From the NCBI RefSeq assembly GCF_943734655.1, contig NC_071354.1:175928411-175992410 (forward strand): DNA of 64,000 nt. The letters are read 5' to 3'. The notes below the pieces were generated by a model, which was not told the origin of the DNA, ran no database searches, and saw only the letters and a program-made list of their open reading frames with translations. This stretch comes from Sabethes cyaneus. Its lineage: Eukaryota > Arthropoda > Insecta > Diptera > Culicidae. A program made the translations under genes and the position numbers. Shown here piece by piece: positions 1 through 11,765 of the stretch (position 1 is its first letter; each line of letters begins with the position of its first letter).

Positions 1-142
1 CTGTTTTTATACGACAGACTTCGCAACCAGCTGTTAGATTAAGGACTATCGCGAGACCAGTGCTACGATCCCAACAGCCTGTCCCAACCGAGATTTGAAC
101 ACACGATGCCTAGCTTATTAGACCAGCATCGTACCGACGGGG
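1..142 (-). mobile_element. tRNA-related SINE relic
   Basis: Read on the minus strand this is a mosquito-type tRNA-related SINE. A box-B-like GTTCAAATC lies at about 92-100, and the tRNA-unrelated body includes CAGCTGGTTGCGAAGTCTG near 12-30. The far (3') end of the element is cut by the window edge, so its tail and target duplication cannot be seen. Identification rests on the motif layout and my recognition of the body. Such elements carry no protein and depend on LINE machinery. Confidence 0.6.
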
Positions 143-190
143 AAGACACTTCATAATATTACCATATATTAATAGATATTAGACCCTATC

Positions 191-224
191 AAAGCCCAAT
201 AAATGTATAACTTTATAGGGCTTT
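191..224. repeat. Short imperfect hairpin
   Basis: AAAGCCC followed by an ATAAA segment pairs with TTTAT then GGGCTTT, with one internal mismatch and a loop of about 8 nt. It lies in AT-rich spacer. A role cannot be assigned. Confidence 0.5.
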
Positions 225-2264
225 AGATTATATTATTAGTGGGAACGGTAAATATATTAAGGTTGAAAAAATATTTCCATAGGGAGAAGTAATATATTTT
301 CAACAGTGTCTTGCCCCTCGTACCTCGAGGTCAACTGGAGAATCCTACCATATGATAATCAATTTCGCTGCACCAGCTAAGTTGAAACCTACGTGACGGT
401 TTGTTTTTTTTTTGAAGGGTACAACATAAATGTTATATCAGACCTTCAAGAGTTTACTCCTAGTGATTCCGACTACTCACTCCTTGCATTAGTCCCCAAT
501 ACCGAAGAATGTGTTTCGACGGGACTATTCATTCGATTACGATCTATAATCAAATTTAATCGTATGAGTCTGATAAGACAATGACACCGGTCCGGCACTG
601 GCAGAATACATCAACAAAATGCACAAGGGACGATCCTCATCTCCTATTTGCAAAAATCGCAGCAAGAACAAAATGTTGAATTTGCCATACAATATAACCC
701 TTTTATTCTACTGCTAAAGCCCTGTATAGAGTTGCGAGGGAAGTGAAAATCCCATACAAAACGTTCAACTTTTTCACAGCGCAAAAACTGCATTTCGCTT
801 CACTCGGAACTGTAAACAAACGTGATCCACCGAAATTAAAGATTGTGGATGATATCTTTTTCACTTGGGTACTTTTCTTTCGCGCGCGTCTACGTTCGTG
901 AACAAGGCTGCAGCTAGCGAAAACTTGACGTTTCAAGCCAATGAGTGTGTAGAGGTGTGGAAAAGGAAAATATTTATTAATATGGGCAAAAAAAAATGAC
1001 TCCAAAAACATACCGCAACGAGCAATGCGGATTTTTTGTAGAATTAGACGTCACGTCAAACCGTTATTACTGATTTTTCGGTTTTAAACACGTATTAATA
1101 ATGTTTTGCGCTACACTTAATTACTGCAGCACCATTGCCCCACTTGTAAATACCGCATTGGCTTTAAATTTATTTTCACTTTGCTCGAACTGTAAATCCT
1201 TCAATTCACTTCGCATGAACTGTAAACCGAAAGCTCATGAAATTATGAAGAGATCCACAGTCTTTATTTCCCGCGAGCGAAAAGACACGCTTTTTCACTT
1301 GCTTCGACTTGCTTCTACAAGCTGGCAGCAGCCGTCACTACCCAAACACGCACACAGGCTCAATTAAGGCAAGTAACCACAGGAAAAATAGGAGAAAAAA
1401 CACACTCTCCTGCTTCAAAAACCGCAATTTAAATCGGCACTAAACCCCACTTATATATCGTCCTATGGGTACATTGACTGTCGCAAATCACAACAGGGCA
1501 TTTGAACAAAGCGACCGATCCATTTTGCGTCATATGAAATACATAAACAGCCGCGTATTAAAATTTCTTGAGCTGATTTTAATCATTTTATTTCACTTTT
1601 TCGCAAGTGAATTCACTTCCTGCTCATTCGTTGGACAACACTGAACGAATTTAACTAGTTTTAACTGCAATTCTTTCGGAAATGCACTTTAAAAGGCACA
1701 AAGTTACAAAGAACACGCTCGTGTACAAACAGATGGCAGTGCTGTCGAAATTAGTTTGTTCCATCAATTTAAGGTCTAGAACAAAATAGTTACGACTCAC
1801 CTTAGCATAATGTGAAATCGATAAAATGGTTTTATCCTGTTAATTAATAATAGCTGTTGAAGAAAAGCTCAAATTTTTACGTTCCAAAATTTATTTTCGG
1901 TTCAAATTACCAATTTGTGGACAATGCTTTATGATGGCCGTCAAGTCAAAAATGTGACACAGTTCAGTTCATTGCTTCCTTCCCCGGTTGGTTGGTTCTT
2001 AAAATATATGTTTTCACACAGCGATACAAGCTACGGTGGCTTCATACCCTCAATCAAAGACCCTTAATCACGAAAAAATACTACCAACATTTTCACGCGA
2101 ATCAAGGCCCTACCGGATAGCCCCAGCACCACCACCACCATCTTCTCCCCGACGGCTGCAAAAATCAAAATGACCAAAACAAAGCTCATTCACACGGCCA
2201 AGTGCGTCCGCGAGGAAGGCCATCATCATCCGCCTGTTGCCATTTCCAATCGGTGGAAGTACCA

Positions 2265-2292
2265 GCCAACCAACCAACCAACCAACCAACCA
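2265..2292. repeat. (CCAA)n microsatellite
   Basis: Tandem CCAA units. Short open frames across it on both strands are repeat artefacts. Confidence 0.9.
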
Positions 2293-2662
2293 GCCAAACA
2301 AACAGGTAGGTTTGACCTCCATCGCCGCCGCCTGACGGACTGCCGGATCGACTGAGTGAGTGCGTCCGTCGTACTGACTGGCGAAGGTGGAGCTGCCTGT
2401 CGAAAGGGAAGAGAGTTATTGAATTCTCCGCCGGCGGCATCCCAATTGTGCTTACCGATGGCAATAACATAAAATTAACATGAATGTCGGAGGCAATTCA
2501 CCACTTGATCCCTTTTTGCCCGGCGCCGCTGCTTCGGTTTATCCGGCTCCGCACTGTGAAGCACCCACCGTAAAAGCCCCAGGCCGGATTTTCTAACGAG
2601 CTTTATTATTGATAATTTATTTTAATTACAACGCACTACCAGCTCCCTACTTCGGCTTCCTC

Positions 2663-2682
2663 CGTCGTCGTCGTCGTCGTCG
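2663..2682. repeat. (GTC)n microsatellite
   Basis: Six to seven GTC units in low-copy spacer. Confidence 0.85.
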
Positions 2683-5600
2683 GTCGAGGGCAGATTTTTT
2701 GGCAGAAGCGAGCTGCCTGTAGCGGCCACCGCTTAAAGGAGCTGCGGGATCGGGAGGAAGGGTATCAACTTCGGTGGCGCAAGTACGCAGCCGTTCCCGT
2801 ACCGGGCCACAAAGGCGCCGGTCGACGTCGTAACCGTCGCTGGCCGCCAAGCTGAACTACGCCGCATGTACTATCGTAAAAATTAATGAAGCTTTACAAA
2901 ACAGTTCCACGCCGGCACCTCCGTGCGTAGTTTTTTTTTCGTTTCACCTACCAACTTCCGACTGGTCTGCTACACACCGTCATGTATCCTACTTTGGTCG
3001 CTTCCACACTAGACAACCGTGCCGAGATTGGACCGACAGAACACTATTTTTTTTCAACCGGTGAAAGTTACGTTAAATTCGCGTTCAGTTGCACTCAGCC
3101 AAACGATCCGCGGGCTAGGAAAACATTACACAATTAAGATTTTCTCCCTCTAATTATCTGGCTTGTTCTGGAGCCCGTCAACTGGAAATAATTTCCTTCC
3201 TCTCCCTGTGTGACACTGACTGTCTATAGGTCTGCCGACCCCCGACGGGAAACACTTTCCGGCAGTACAAGAATTGCCCACTTGCTCCGGCAATTGTACG
3301 CGGCAAGTATGACGCTCCGGGCACATGGCGGTAATTAGTGAATTTACCACAAGGACTCCGGCGGCAGTTACACTTTTTTTCCTCTCAGTCCGGCAACAGA
3401 AGCGTTAGCAGGGAACGAGAAATCTTGGCAACTCTCGATAAAGAACGCAGAGGCCAAAAAACTTCCGCCTCAGGATGCTATTGCTGCCGTTGCTGCTGCT
3501 GCTGCCGCGTGCGATTATCGTTATCTGCGGCAATAATAATGAAATTTTCTTATTCTTGGAAAGCATCCAACTCCGGGAGTGAAATAATACATGCTTTATC
3601 GGATCTTGCCTTGCCTGTAACCTTTTCCGGTCCGACGTTAAGGATGTGGAAGCTGCCTGAGCCAGGGGCTCAGGATGTGCAATCTTTTGGTCTGCTGGTT
3701 GGCTCACTTTCTATAGTTTGCAAAACCTGACAAGCGTCGTCGTCGTCGTCGATGTGGCCTTCATTCGCGCGAGCACCAGGGATAGATACTGCCGGACGCA
3801 TTGCAGACTCTGGGATGTCTTATCTGCTTGTGTGGTGGGCTCCGAAGGGAAAGCTATTGTGTTTCGGTGTGTACTATGTAGTTCAGTGCGATGGCGATGG
3901 CGCTATTGTGTATCAACAGCAAGCGGAGCCGCCGCACCCTGGCTGCCTGCCTGATTTCCTCTGCCACCATTCGCGACGGGCAGCCCGCGAACCGGGATCC
4001 CAAAAAGGTTGGTTGGTGGCCATTGTCGAAGTGTCCTCGGCGCCACTGCACTGCACGGATGCTGGGCGATTAAGGGGATCCAGCGGAGAAGAGCGGGCAC
4101 GCTTGGCAGCAAATTAAATAATGAGAACCATTTGGAGTGCTTTTGGGAAAATGTTGCTGCTGCCGGTTCTGGACAGGGAAGATGGTTGGGACGGGTTGTT
4201 GTGTGCTACTAAGTTTTTATCGAAAGATGTTTTTGATTCTTCGGGTGCCAATCAGTGATAGTGTGCCCCAGCGACGGTTTGGAAGAATTCAACCGTCCCG
4301 GGTCACTGATTTCGGACGTGATTGGTGAAATAGGATCGACAGTCAGGAATTAGATTCTTTACCGTTTGTGAGTTAATTTGAGATGAAAATTTATATTTAT
4401 CATCCTACCTAATGGAAACCGCGTAAAGAGTTACGATTTTTTCCCGATCCCGCAGCGTAAAGAAACCCATCAACGAACGTAATATCTTACTTTCTTCCGG
4501 ATGTGTAATACATTTCCGGTTTTGGCTTCGGCAAGATATATATCGCTCAGCACGGATTGCTTCAACCTCAACGACAACAGCAGCCGCGCTGTCGGTCGGT
4601 GCCAAATTTGGAACTTCTTCTCCGTCGCCTCACTTGAAACCCAATATATCTAATTCAATTGCTTGACGCCTGTCATCGTCAACGAAATTCATTCCGCATA
4701 TACGAACCGGGAGAGGAGGAAAAAATTACGACCTGAACAAATCGATAACTCACCAGCTTCAAAGAGGATCCGCGCGGTCCGATATTACCCGAAGCGCAGC
4801 GCAGAAAATATGAGACAAACCAGCTCCTCACAACAGAAGCCAGAGGATTGAAAAACGTTTGAAATTTAAAAATAAATTTATCATTTTAATTTAGATAAAT
4901 GGACCCGCTGTCATGCTCCGGTGATGGGACGCGCCGTAGAGGTTGCATAATCTGTGGCCGCCTTCTGGTAAAGATTTTCTTTTTCAATACCGGTAGCAGC
5001 AGCAGCAGCAGCGACATTAACAGCAAGGGAAGTCGGAAAAACGACTATGCTCTGCGGTAAATGTGCGTCCCTAACACGAGTAGAGAGCGCTTCGAGAAGA
5101 CAAGTGCTACGCGCGAGAACGAAAGGATGAAAAATCATCTGTTTACATACTGTTTTACATAAATGTGAATCTGATTAAATTAAAGCGGCCATAATTTTTC
5201 GAAGGAAGGTTCTAATAATTTCGAAACACAGCAGCAATACGGCCGGCGATAGTTCAGATTTCAATTTTTCTTTCACTGGTGGCGTCTGGCTGCCAGATGA
5301 GATTGATTTTGGCCCTGTACCAACGACGACGTCAGCCCTGATGGAGGGGAGGATTTTTTTCGCCGGGTCAAACTGGAAATGAATCTTGAATAATATTGCC
5401 ACTTGCGCTGGCTGGCTGGTTGGCTGACTGGCTGGCTGTTTCGGAGGAGTAATCTTGTCGAAAAAGGGGTAATAAATTGCTGTCAAGCAAGTCGGCGTTT
5501 ATTTTGACGGGTGGCTTCGAAGAAAATAATCAAACAGACAGCAATTTCTGACAGACGTTGAGTGGGACAGGCAGTGGAGCTATTTGGGACACTTCGTGTT

Positions 5601-6967
5601 TTGTTTTTAGGCATTATGAAAAGATGGATGCCCTTCGTTGTGGCTAATTGCGAACATGTGTGCCAGCCAAGATTGTCCAGAACAAACTTTGACACTAGTG
5701 GGAAGTTTCCTGTTAAATTGTCGACTTATTAGCCGTATTCATTGATTTTACTTCAGGCTGACGCCAAATTGTTGACATCGCAAGCGGAGCAGACACCACC
5801 CATCCGATATTATAAATACACCCGTTAATTATTTGCCTCATACCGGCAGTAAAAATTCCAACCAAAAAGGGACGGAAGTTTCATCACTCATCCATCCAAC
5901 AGGCAGTTGACCCGACCCTTTCAGCCGCTCGCTGCTGCTGGAAAAGCTTACCGAACCCCGGTCTCGGCTGGCCTTTCAGCTTTCTCCGCCGCCGCCGCCA
6001 ACGCCACCGTCACGCGTCGTCAGGCGCTTCTGTGTGCTCTGAATGGGGACTTAATTTTCAATAGAGGCTTATTTACAATCCCCATTCAGAACTGTTCGGG
6101 GAAGAAACCACTCGATGTGTGTACCGCCCGCACTGCCGCGCCGCTCTCTGTAACCTCGACCCGCCGATCGATTAAAAGGAGAGAGTGAAAAAATTAGTGC
6201 GCGTCTAACACAAAAGCGCAAAGCATTTTGCGCCACCTCCTCTCCGTCCAAAAGGGGCAGACTCCGACGAATCAAAGAAAAACATCACCGAACGAAGAAA
6301 TCGGGCGGCGAATGTTTTTTATTCCGATTTCCATACACATCACTCGCAGCCGCCGCCGCTGCCGACGCTCGACGGTTGGTTGGTACGGGTCGCTGCGAGT
6401 GCGAGACCGTGAGCGTTCCTAAACAAGAGGATAAACAAATAGACCAACAACTAAAATAAACAACAACACAGTTAAGGCCCTTTTTGCTCTCGCCACGGCA
6501 AACAGAAAGTGGCCAACGAACGAACGGTCCAACCGGCCGACCGACCTCGGTTGCCACGCGGAAGGTCTTTCTTTCCTTGAGCGTAAAGTCGAACGTAAAG
6601 ACGGCTAGGCTATCGAGTGATCGCACAGCGAAAAACCTCTTGAAAACCGTAGAGTAGCGATAATTTTATAATAAATATTTAGATAATAGCGAGAACAACA
6701 CACTCTTTAAATATAACAGCGCAGCAACCCGTGAACTAGCCTTAGTAGGGAGACCCGACGAAGAACGACGGAGAATTCCTGATCGCACAACTGATAGTTT
6801 TCCAACGACGACGACGACCGTCGACGGGACAAGCAAACGGAGCGCAAATCGACAATAAATTATCCGTACACCGGGCGTCTCCATTTACGGCCACCGGTAC
6901 GTACGGACAAGAGCATCTCGTAGCGCAAAGCCCCGACGACCGAGGCTAGCCTCGGCCGTCACCGGTA

Positions 6968-7051
6968 ATGGGCAACAACCTCGTCGGTCACGATTTGGCT
7001 ACGGCGAATCTTCCCGCCACGCCGCCGTCGCTGAACTGGTTGGCCTTGCAC
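6968..7051 (+). CDS. Candidate first coding exon, unknown protein
   Basis: An ATG opens 28 codons (MGNNLVGHDL at the start, ending NWLALH) that stop exactly at a good insect splice donor, CAC|GTATGT. The upstream frame is closed by an in-frame TAG in the CCGAGGCTAGCC segment, so this ATG would be the start. The exon ends in phase 0. Upstream sequence is CG-rich and could be a 5' UTR. The peptide has no motif I recognise, and no following exon can be tied to it with certainty. The phase would allow splicing to the exon at 56329 but not directly to the one at 15877, which would meet a stop in that phase. Chance occurrence is possible. Confidence 0.3.
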
Positions 7052-7930
7052 GTATGTATGCGCTTCTCGGTGTGATCCGGTGCAGCCGGACCGGAGCGGA
7101 CCGATATACGATGAGATGCGGAGGACTAGCTAGAACTGCTGGGCGAGGATAATTTGCGCGATATGAAAGCAACAATCAAAACATTCTACACGTTTTTGAA
7201 CCGAGAACGAGATTATTCGCGTTTTCGTACAACTACCTTGCCTTATATGTGTGTATGTCTGTCTGCAGGCCTTGTCTCGGGTCGCGATAGCTTAAGGCTC
7301 CAAGATTTTGCGAGGAAGCACAGCGCACGGACGAAGGAGATCGGTTTCCACTTGATCTGAGTATGAGTTCAGTGACTGACGAAAGATACTGGTGATGATG
7401 ATGATGATGATGTGCTTGGTGTCGGGACGTTGGTTAAATTAGGATTTTTTCGTTGGCTGGAAGAGAATTTGTTACAGATTTATCAAGCAAAAATTGATTC
7501 TCCTTTCAGCTCTCTGCTTTAAACAACTTCTTTAATTGACTTAATATTAATTTTGTTTTAAACTAGCATTAAAAAAACTTAAACCACTGTGCTGGCTTTT
7601 TTTTTAATTTTACTTCGGGACACTCTCAAGGTCAACAGAGTTTATACTTATGTTTGCGGTTAGAATCAGTACTCTAGTTTCCTAGGTTTCCAAAAGAAGA
7701 GGATGCCTCAATTAAACTTTATTTCCTATTCTCAAGTGACAACAATAATTAAAATTTATTCCGGTTACGCAAGGCTCTCATTTAAGTTCACTACTGCTTA
7801 TTTTCTTGATTTGTATGAATAATAGAGGATCTTATTTACATCGACAACATTAAACTTTATTTTATAAACAGCACATGCTCGTATTCGAAATTTTCCTATT
7901 CCTTCCTACCTACAAATCCTTATTAAGTTA
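7052..7930. other. AT-rich spacer or intron, nothing recognised
   Basis: Contains a short (GAT)n run near 7392-7412 and no open frame with recognisable motifs. Confidence 0.5.
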
Positions 7931-8215
7931 TATAAAGTTTTTGTCCTTCCGGAGTTGGGCCACTGAAGAGGAGGGGAGGGAAGGTCGAAAAAAAAACAGA
8001 GATTTTTTTAATCGAGCAAAAAAAATATTGATTTGAGGCATTTTTACTTAAAGTTTAAACATGAAAACTAAATCTTTTCTTGCTTTTAATATATACGTTA
8101 CTATTTTTCATGCGAAAATCTACGAAAAAAGACAAAAACGAAAGAAAAATTTTTCGGCCGATTTCGATTCTAACTTTCGATTTTGAAAGCCCCCTTTTTT
8201 AAATTGTTTTCTAAT
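7930..8215 (+). mobile_element. Harbinger-like MITE, partial copy 1
   Basis: Matches the first ~280 bp of the element seen complete at 44363-44860. Shared landmarks are GTTTTTGTCCTTCCG, a G-rich tract after GGCCACTGAAG, ATCGAGCAAAAAAA and AAAGTTTAAACATGAAAAC. The left terminus is diverged and the right half is missing, so no target duplication is visible. It has no coding capacity. Confidence 0.7.
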
Positions 8216-8269
8216 TTTGACAGCACCTTCTTACTTACTGAAGTTATCATGTTGATGGGAAAAAGATCT

Positions 8270-8790
8270 CAATTAATGTTGTCTCTCGGAATGTTCAAAT
8301 AATTTTAGGTATAACTGTTTCAGCTTAATGTGGGGAGGGCTCCTAATTCACCATAGAAAATATTCTTGCCTCCAAAAACACTTACATGTCAAATTTGGTT
8401 ATATTTGCTTGATTAGTTCTCGAGTTATGAGGAAATTTGTATATCATTTGTATAGGAGCCCCCCTCCTAAAGTGGGGAGGGGTCCTAATTCATCATAGAA
8501 AAAATTCTTGTCACCAAAAACACCCACATGCCAAATTTTGTTCTATTTGCTTGATTAGTTCTCGAGTTATGCAGAAATTTGTGTTTCATTTGTATGGGAG
8601 CCCCCCTCTTAGTGGGGGAGGGGTCTCTAACCATCACTAAAACCTTTCCTGGCCCCAAAAACCTCTACATGCAAATTTTCACGCCGATTGGTTCAGTAGT
8701 TTTTGATTCTATAAGGAACATCCCGACAGACAGACAGACAGACAGAAATCCATTTTTATATATAAGTTTCCACGTACGACGATTGCCTCA
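8270..8790 (+). repeat. ~140-bp minisatellite array 1 with terminal tail
   Basis: Three units with a period of about 139 bp, each starting GTGGGGAGGGG at about 8332, 8472 and 8609. Each unit contains GCTTGATTAGTTCTCGAG and ATTTGTATGGGAGCC-type blocks. The array ends in a distinct tail: GGTTCAGTAGTTTTTGATTC, then (ACAG)n, then ATTTTTATATATAAG. The same unit recurs at 46.4 kb and, inverted, at 60.3 kb. Short open frames through it are by-products of the unit. Confidence 0.85.
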
Positions 8791-9038
8791 CAGTAACTAG
8801 TACCTACATGGATGTGTCGTTTGTGTTCGGAAAGTTGAGAAATCGTGGAGGAAATGTATGGAGAATTTAAAAGTTCTCACTTATCTTTTCTGGACTAAAA
8901 TTAAACTAAAATTATTGACTAAGCGAAGATGAAAGTCGAACTCACAGCTCTTTCAGTCTAAGATCACAATTTTCAGTTTATCTTATGTTTGATGTCGACT
9001 AATTATTGTTTGTGGCTTTTTGGGAAATGGCGCATGTA

Positions 9039-9152
9039 GTCAAATCAAAATCGTAACAAATTTTCAGTTACGATTCCTTGAAAAAGCTTTAAAAATAAAA
9101 AGCGAAACGTCGGAGAGTAACTGAAAATTGGTTACGATTTTTGATTTGTCAC
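9039..9152. repeat. Inverted repeat with hairpin core
   Basis: Arms at 9039-9071 and 9117-9152 are about 33 nt with a few mismatches (AAATCAAAATCGTAAC against GTTACGATTTTTGATTT). The centre carries GCTTT/AAAGC and GCGAAACGTCGG, a layout often seen in mobile-element RNA structures. Family unknown. Confidence 0.65.
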
Positions 9153-9249
9153 ATTAAACAGTTACTCCTCCCGAAAATAAAATAAAATGACCCTTAGTCC
9201 ATAAACGGAGGTAAAGCTTGTCAATTACTTTCCCGAATTACCTAATCGT

Positions 9250-10036
9250 AATTCTGTAACGAAGAAGAACAGGGTTTTCAAATGGAATAAAAAAATGTTG
9301 GCGGCCATCTTGGATTTGGTCACCTTATTGGATTATATCAAAAAATCGCCTTTGTCACCATGAGCTCCCCAACCGATTTTTAATTTAAGACCACCATCGG
9401 AACACTGAGAAAAAATTATGTTAGGAACATCGATCAAATTGCATGTGTAGTGACACTAAATAAACGAAACAATTAATTATCTGTATCAAGGTTTACAACT
9501 CTCAAATAATGGAATATCTTCCTACAGAAAATTAATTGCTTTATTTAGTTAATACCATTGCACACCTAACTTGATGAATGTTTCTTATAGCATTTTTTTT
9601 CAGCTTTCTGGTGGTGGTTTTGAATTTAAAATCGGTTGGCGATTTTTAGATAAAATCCAAGTCAAATCCAAGATGGCCGCCAATTTTTTTTCACTTCGTT
9701 CATAAGCCCTATCTCTCCTTTTTACAAAACTGTGTCGGTTGTAGTTTGTTTCATGACAATTTTTGGAAATATCACAATAATTATATGAAAATTGTGAACC
9801 TTGCTACAAATAACTGGTTGTTTTATTCAGTTAATGCCATTGCACACCTAATTTTATGAAAAATCGGTTAGGGGGCTCATGGTGAAAACGGCGATTTTTT
9901 GATATAGTCCAATAAGGTGACCAAATCCAAGATGGCCGCCAAAATTTTTTTATTCCATTTGAAAGCCCTGTTCTTCGTCTTTACAGAACCGGGCCATTTG
10001 TTAGTTGTTTCATGGTAAATTTATGAAATATCACAT
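9250..10036. repeat. Three-unit dispersed repeat with GATGGCCGCC motif
   Basis: An inverted unit at about 9250-9390 and two direct units at about 9630-9790 and 9860-10036 share CAAATCCAAGATGGCCGCC, an AAAATCGGTT start and a segment (GTTTCATG followed by a GAAATATCACA-type block) near the outer edge. The first and third units form an inverted repeat of about 130 bp. No coding capacity and no superfamily assigned. Confidence 0.7.
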
Positions 10037-10469
10037 GATAAAGATCTCAAGGTTTGCTCAAAATTCAAGTTTTTTTGAAACTGTTAGGCCCCTTGGCGAA
10101 CGAGGTTTCAAGGTTTCAAAAGTGTAATTCTTATTTTCTAGCCATTTTCAACCAGCTAAGCGCAAAAGTTCCAATATTTGAAGACCTCGTGTCAGTAGTG
10201 GCCCCATTTCAGCGAGAATTACTCAATGCAAAATCTGTATCCATACAACCTACCCGAGCAAGGATTGACAAGAAAAATATATCAAAATTATTACATATTC
10301 TGCTGTTGATATCAATTAGAAAACATGCTTTGTTACCAACTCAAAATGGCACTTATGATGTATCAGACTTTGCCATAATTTTGTTTTCATTTATTGAAAG
10401 AAAATGTGTTGACAGATTCTAGTTATGATGTAAATAAACCTATTATAAATCTATTTTCAAATATTTTTT

Positions 10470-10496
10470 ACCTTTGTTATACAATATAACAAAGGT
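10470..10496. repeat. Perfect 12-bp palindrome
   Basis: ACCTTTGTTATA and its exact reverse complement are separated by CAA. It sits at the start of the repeat at 10470-11090. Confidence 0.9.
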
Positions 10497-11090
10497 TTAG
10501 GAATTGGTCGAAAAACACGAAGTCGATCTGAGGCCCGGAGGGCCGTGTCACATATACCAATCGATCAGGTTCGACGAATGAGCAATGTCTGTGTGTGTGT
10601 GTATGTGTGTATGTGTGTGCGCTTCAATTTTCAATCGCCTATTTCTCGGAGATGGCTGAACCGATTCGTCTGCTATAACTTTTATTTGAAAGGTATTTTT
10701 ACCTAGTATATCATTATTAAATGGTTTTGTGGTCTGACTTTTAGTTTGAAAGTTATAAGCAAAAATGTGAAAATTACGTGACACGATTTTCTCCGGAACC
10801 ACATAACCGATTTCATCGATCTTAATACCAAATAAAAGCTCTTACTATTGCTAAACTTCACACCAATTTTTATTGAAAACAAACAAGTGGTTAAAAAGTT
10901 ATGCTTAAAAAACCAGTTTTGACAAGGTTCAAATGATCGCCTGTTTCTCAGAGATGGCCAAACCGATTTACGTGTTATTAGTTTCATTTGGCAGGTAATA
11001 TAGCCGGATAGATCACTATTGAATGGTTTTTTGATTGGATGTTTAATTTGAAAGTTATGAGTAATTCAATACACCACACCAAAATTAACA
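10470..11090 (+). repeat. Dispersed repeat with two ~300-bp direct units
   Basis: After the palindrome come GCCCGGAGGGCC, a TG-rich microsatellite (10588-10619) and two diverged direct units starting at about 10631 and 10931 (ATCGCCT, TTTCTC, GAGATGGC, ACCGAT blocks in the same order). I recognise the layout as a common interspersed repeat of mosquito genomes but cannot assign a superfamily. No coding capacity. Confidence 0.6.
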
Positions 11091-11249
11091 ATAATTTATA
11101 ATGATTTTAACCAAGAAAAATAACCTAATTTCAATTATTTTAATATCAAACGAGAGGTTTTCACACTACGAATATATATGCAAAATTTCTTAAGAATTGG
11201 TTTTACCGGTCAAAAGATATTAACCCTCGAACACTCGCGCCAACTTTTA

Positions 11250-11765
11250 TAACACAGTTACTCGCGCGCACAATAGCCCAAAACCAAAGAAAACGTGCGC
11301 ACTAGAGTTTTGACTAGGAAAACTTGGTTTTAAGTTTATCGAACCTTTGGAAGAGTTTCTTTCAATTGAAAGCTCTATCGTCTGGTAGAATTTGAATTTT
11401 GATTAATCCCCCTAAAAGTGAATTAAAAAAATTATTTTCCTTCAGTTTCAATATAACACATTGATGTGTTCTGCAAAGTTTTAGAGCATATTATAACAAG
11501 AAATTATGCTGAAAACAGTAACCTTCTATCTCTTCAACGAAGAGATCTTATTTATTGTATATGAATTTGAAAAATCAGTTTTTCTATTTTAGCTCTTTTT
11601 GTGATTGTTGTATGACTTTTTCATGTATTACAAAGTTGTATAAATAATAAAAATACACAACTTTGCTGAACATAGTATACCTCTATATTTCCTTGTTTAC
11701 GAACTGTAGAACTTTGATTATAAAAATACCCTGATTTTGACCCCGAATTACTCGACTACCAACAG
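11250..11765 (-). mobile_element. Diverged copy of the 43.5-kb TA-type element
   Basis: Reverse-complement match to about 43640-44200. Shared blocks, in this orientation, include AAAACTTGGTTTTAAGTTTA, ATTAATCCCCCTAAAAGTG, AACACATTGATGTGTT and ACAACTTTGCTGAACATAGT. The terminal inverted repeats of the complete copy are not found here, so this is an internal fragment or a decayed copy. Confidence 0.75.

Larger units (their letters stand above)
143..6967. other. Low-copy spacer, no recognised gene
   Basis: About 6.8 kb of mixed composition without a recognised coding region. It contains several microsatellites and a loosely repeated motif ending in GAACTGTAAA at roughly 805-815, 1185-1195 and 1215-1225. 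Open frames here are short, lack recognisable motifs and mostly follow microsatellites. The last few hundred bases (about 6.4-6.97 kb) are richer in C and G and could be a 5' untranslated region for the candidate exon at 6968, but no clear TATA box or initiator was identified. Confidence 0.5.

Noticed and set aside
2110..2470. Overlapping frames with GWLV or NQPT repeats
   Set aside because: Translations of the (CCAA)n microsatellite.
5741..5835. Open reading after a CAG acceptor-like site (ADAKLLTSQAEQ...)
   Set aside because: Weak pyrimidine tract and no donor before the stop.
8437..8800. Open frames with repeated HAKF-CLISSRV-type peptides, also at 46451-46959 and inverted in 60.5-61.6 kb
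   Set aside because: The peptide recurs because the ~140-bp minisatellite unit recurs. Phase is not kept between units and no start or domain is conserved.
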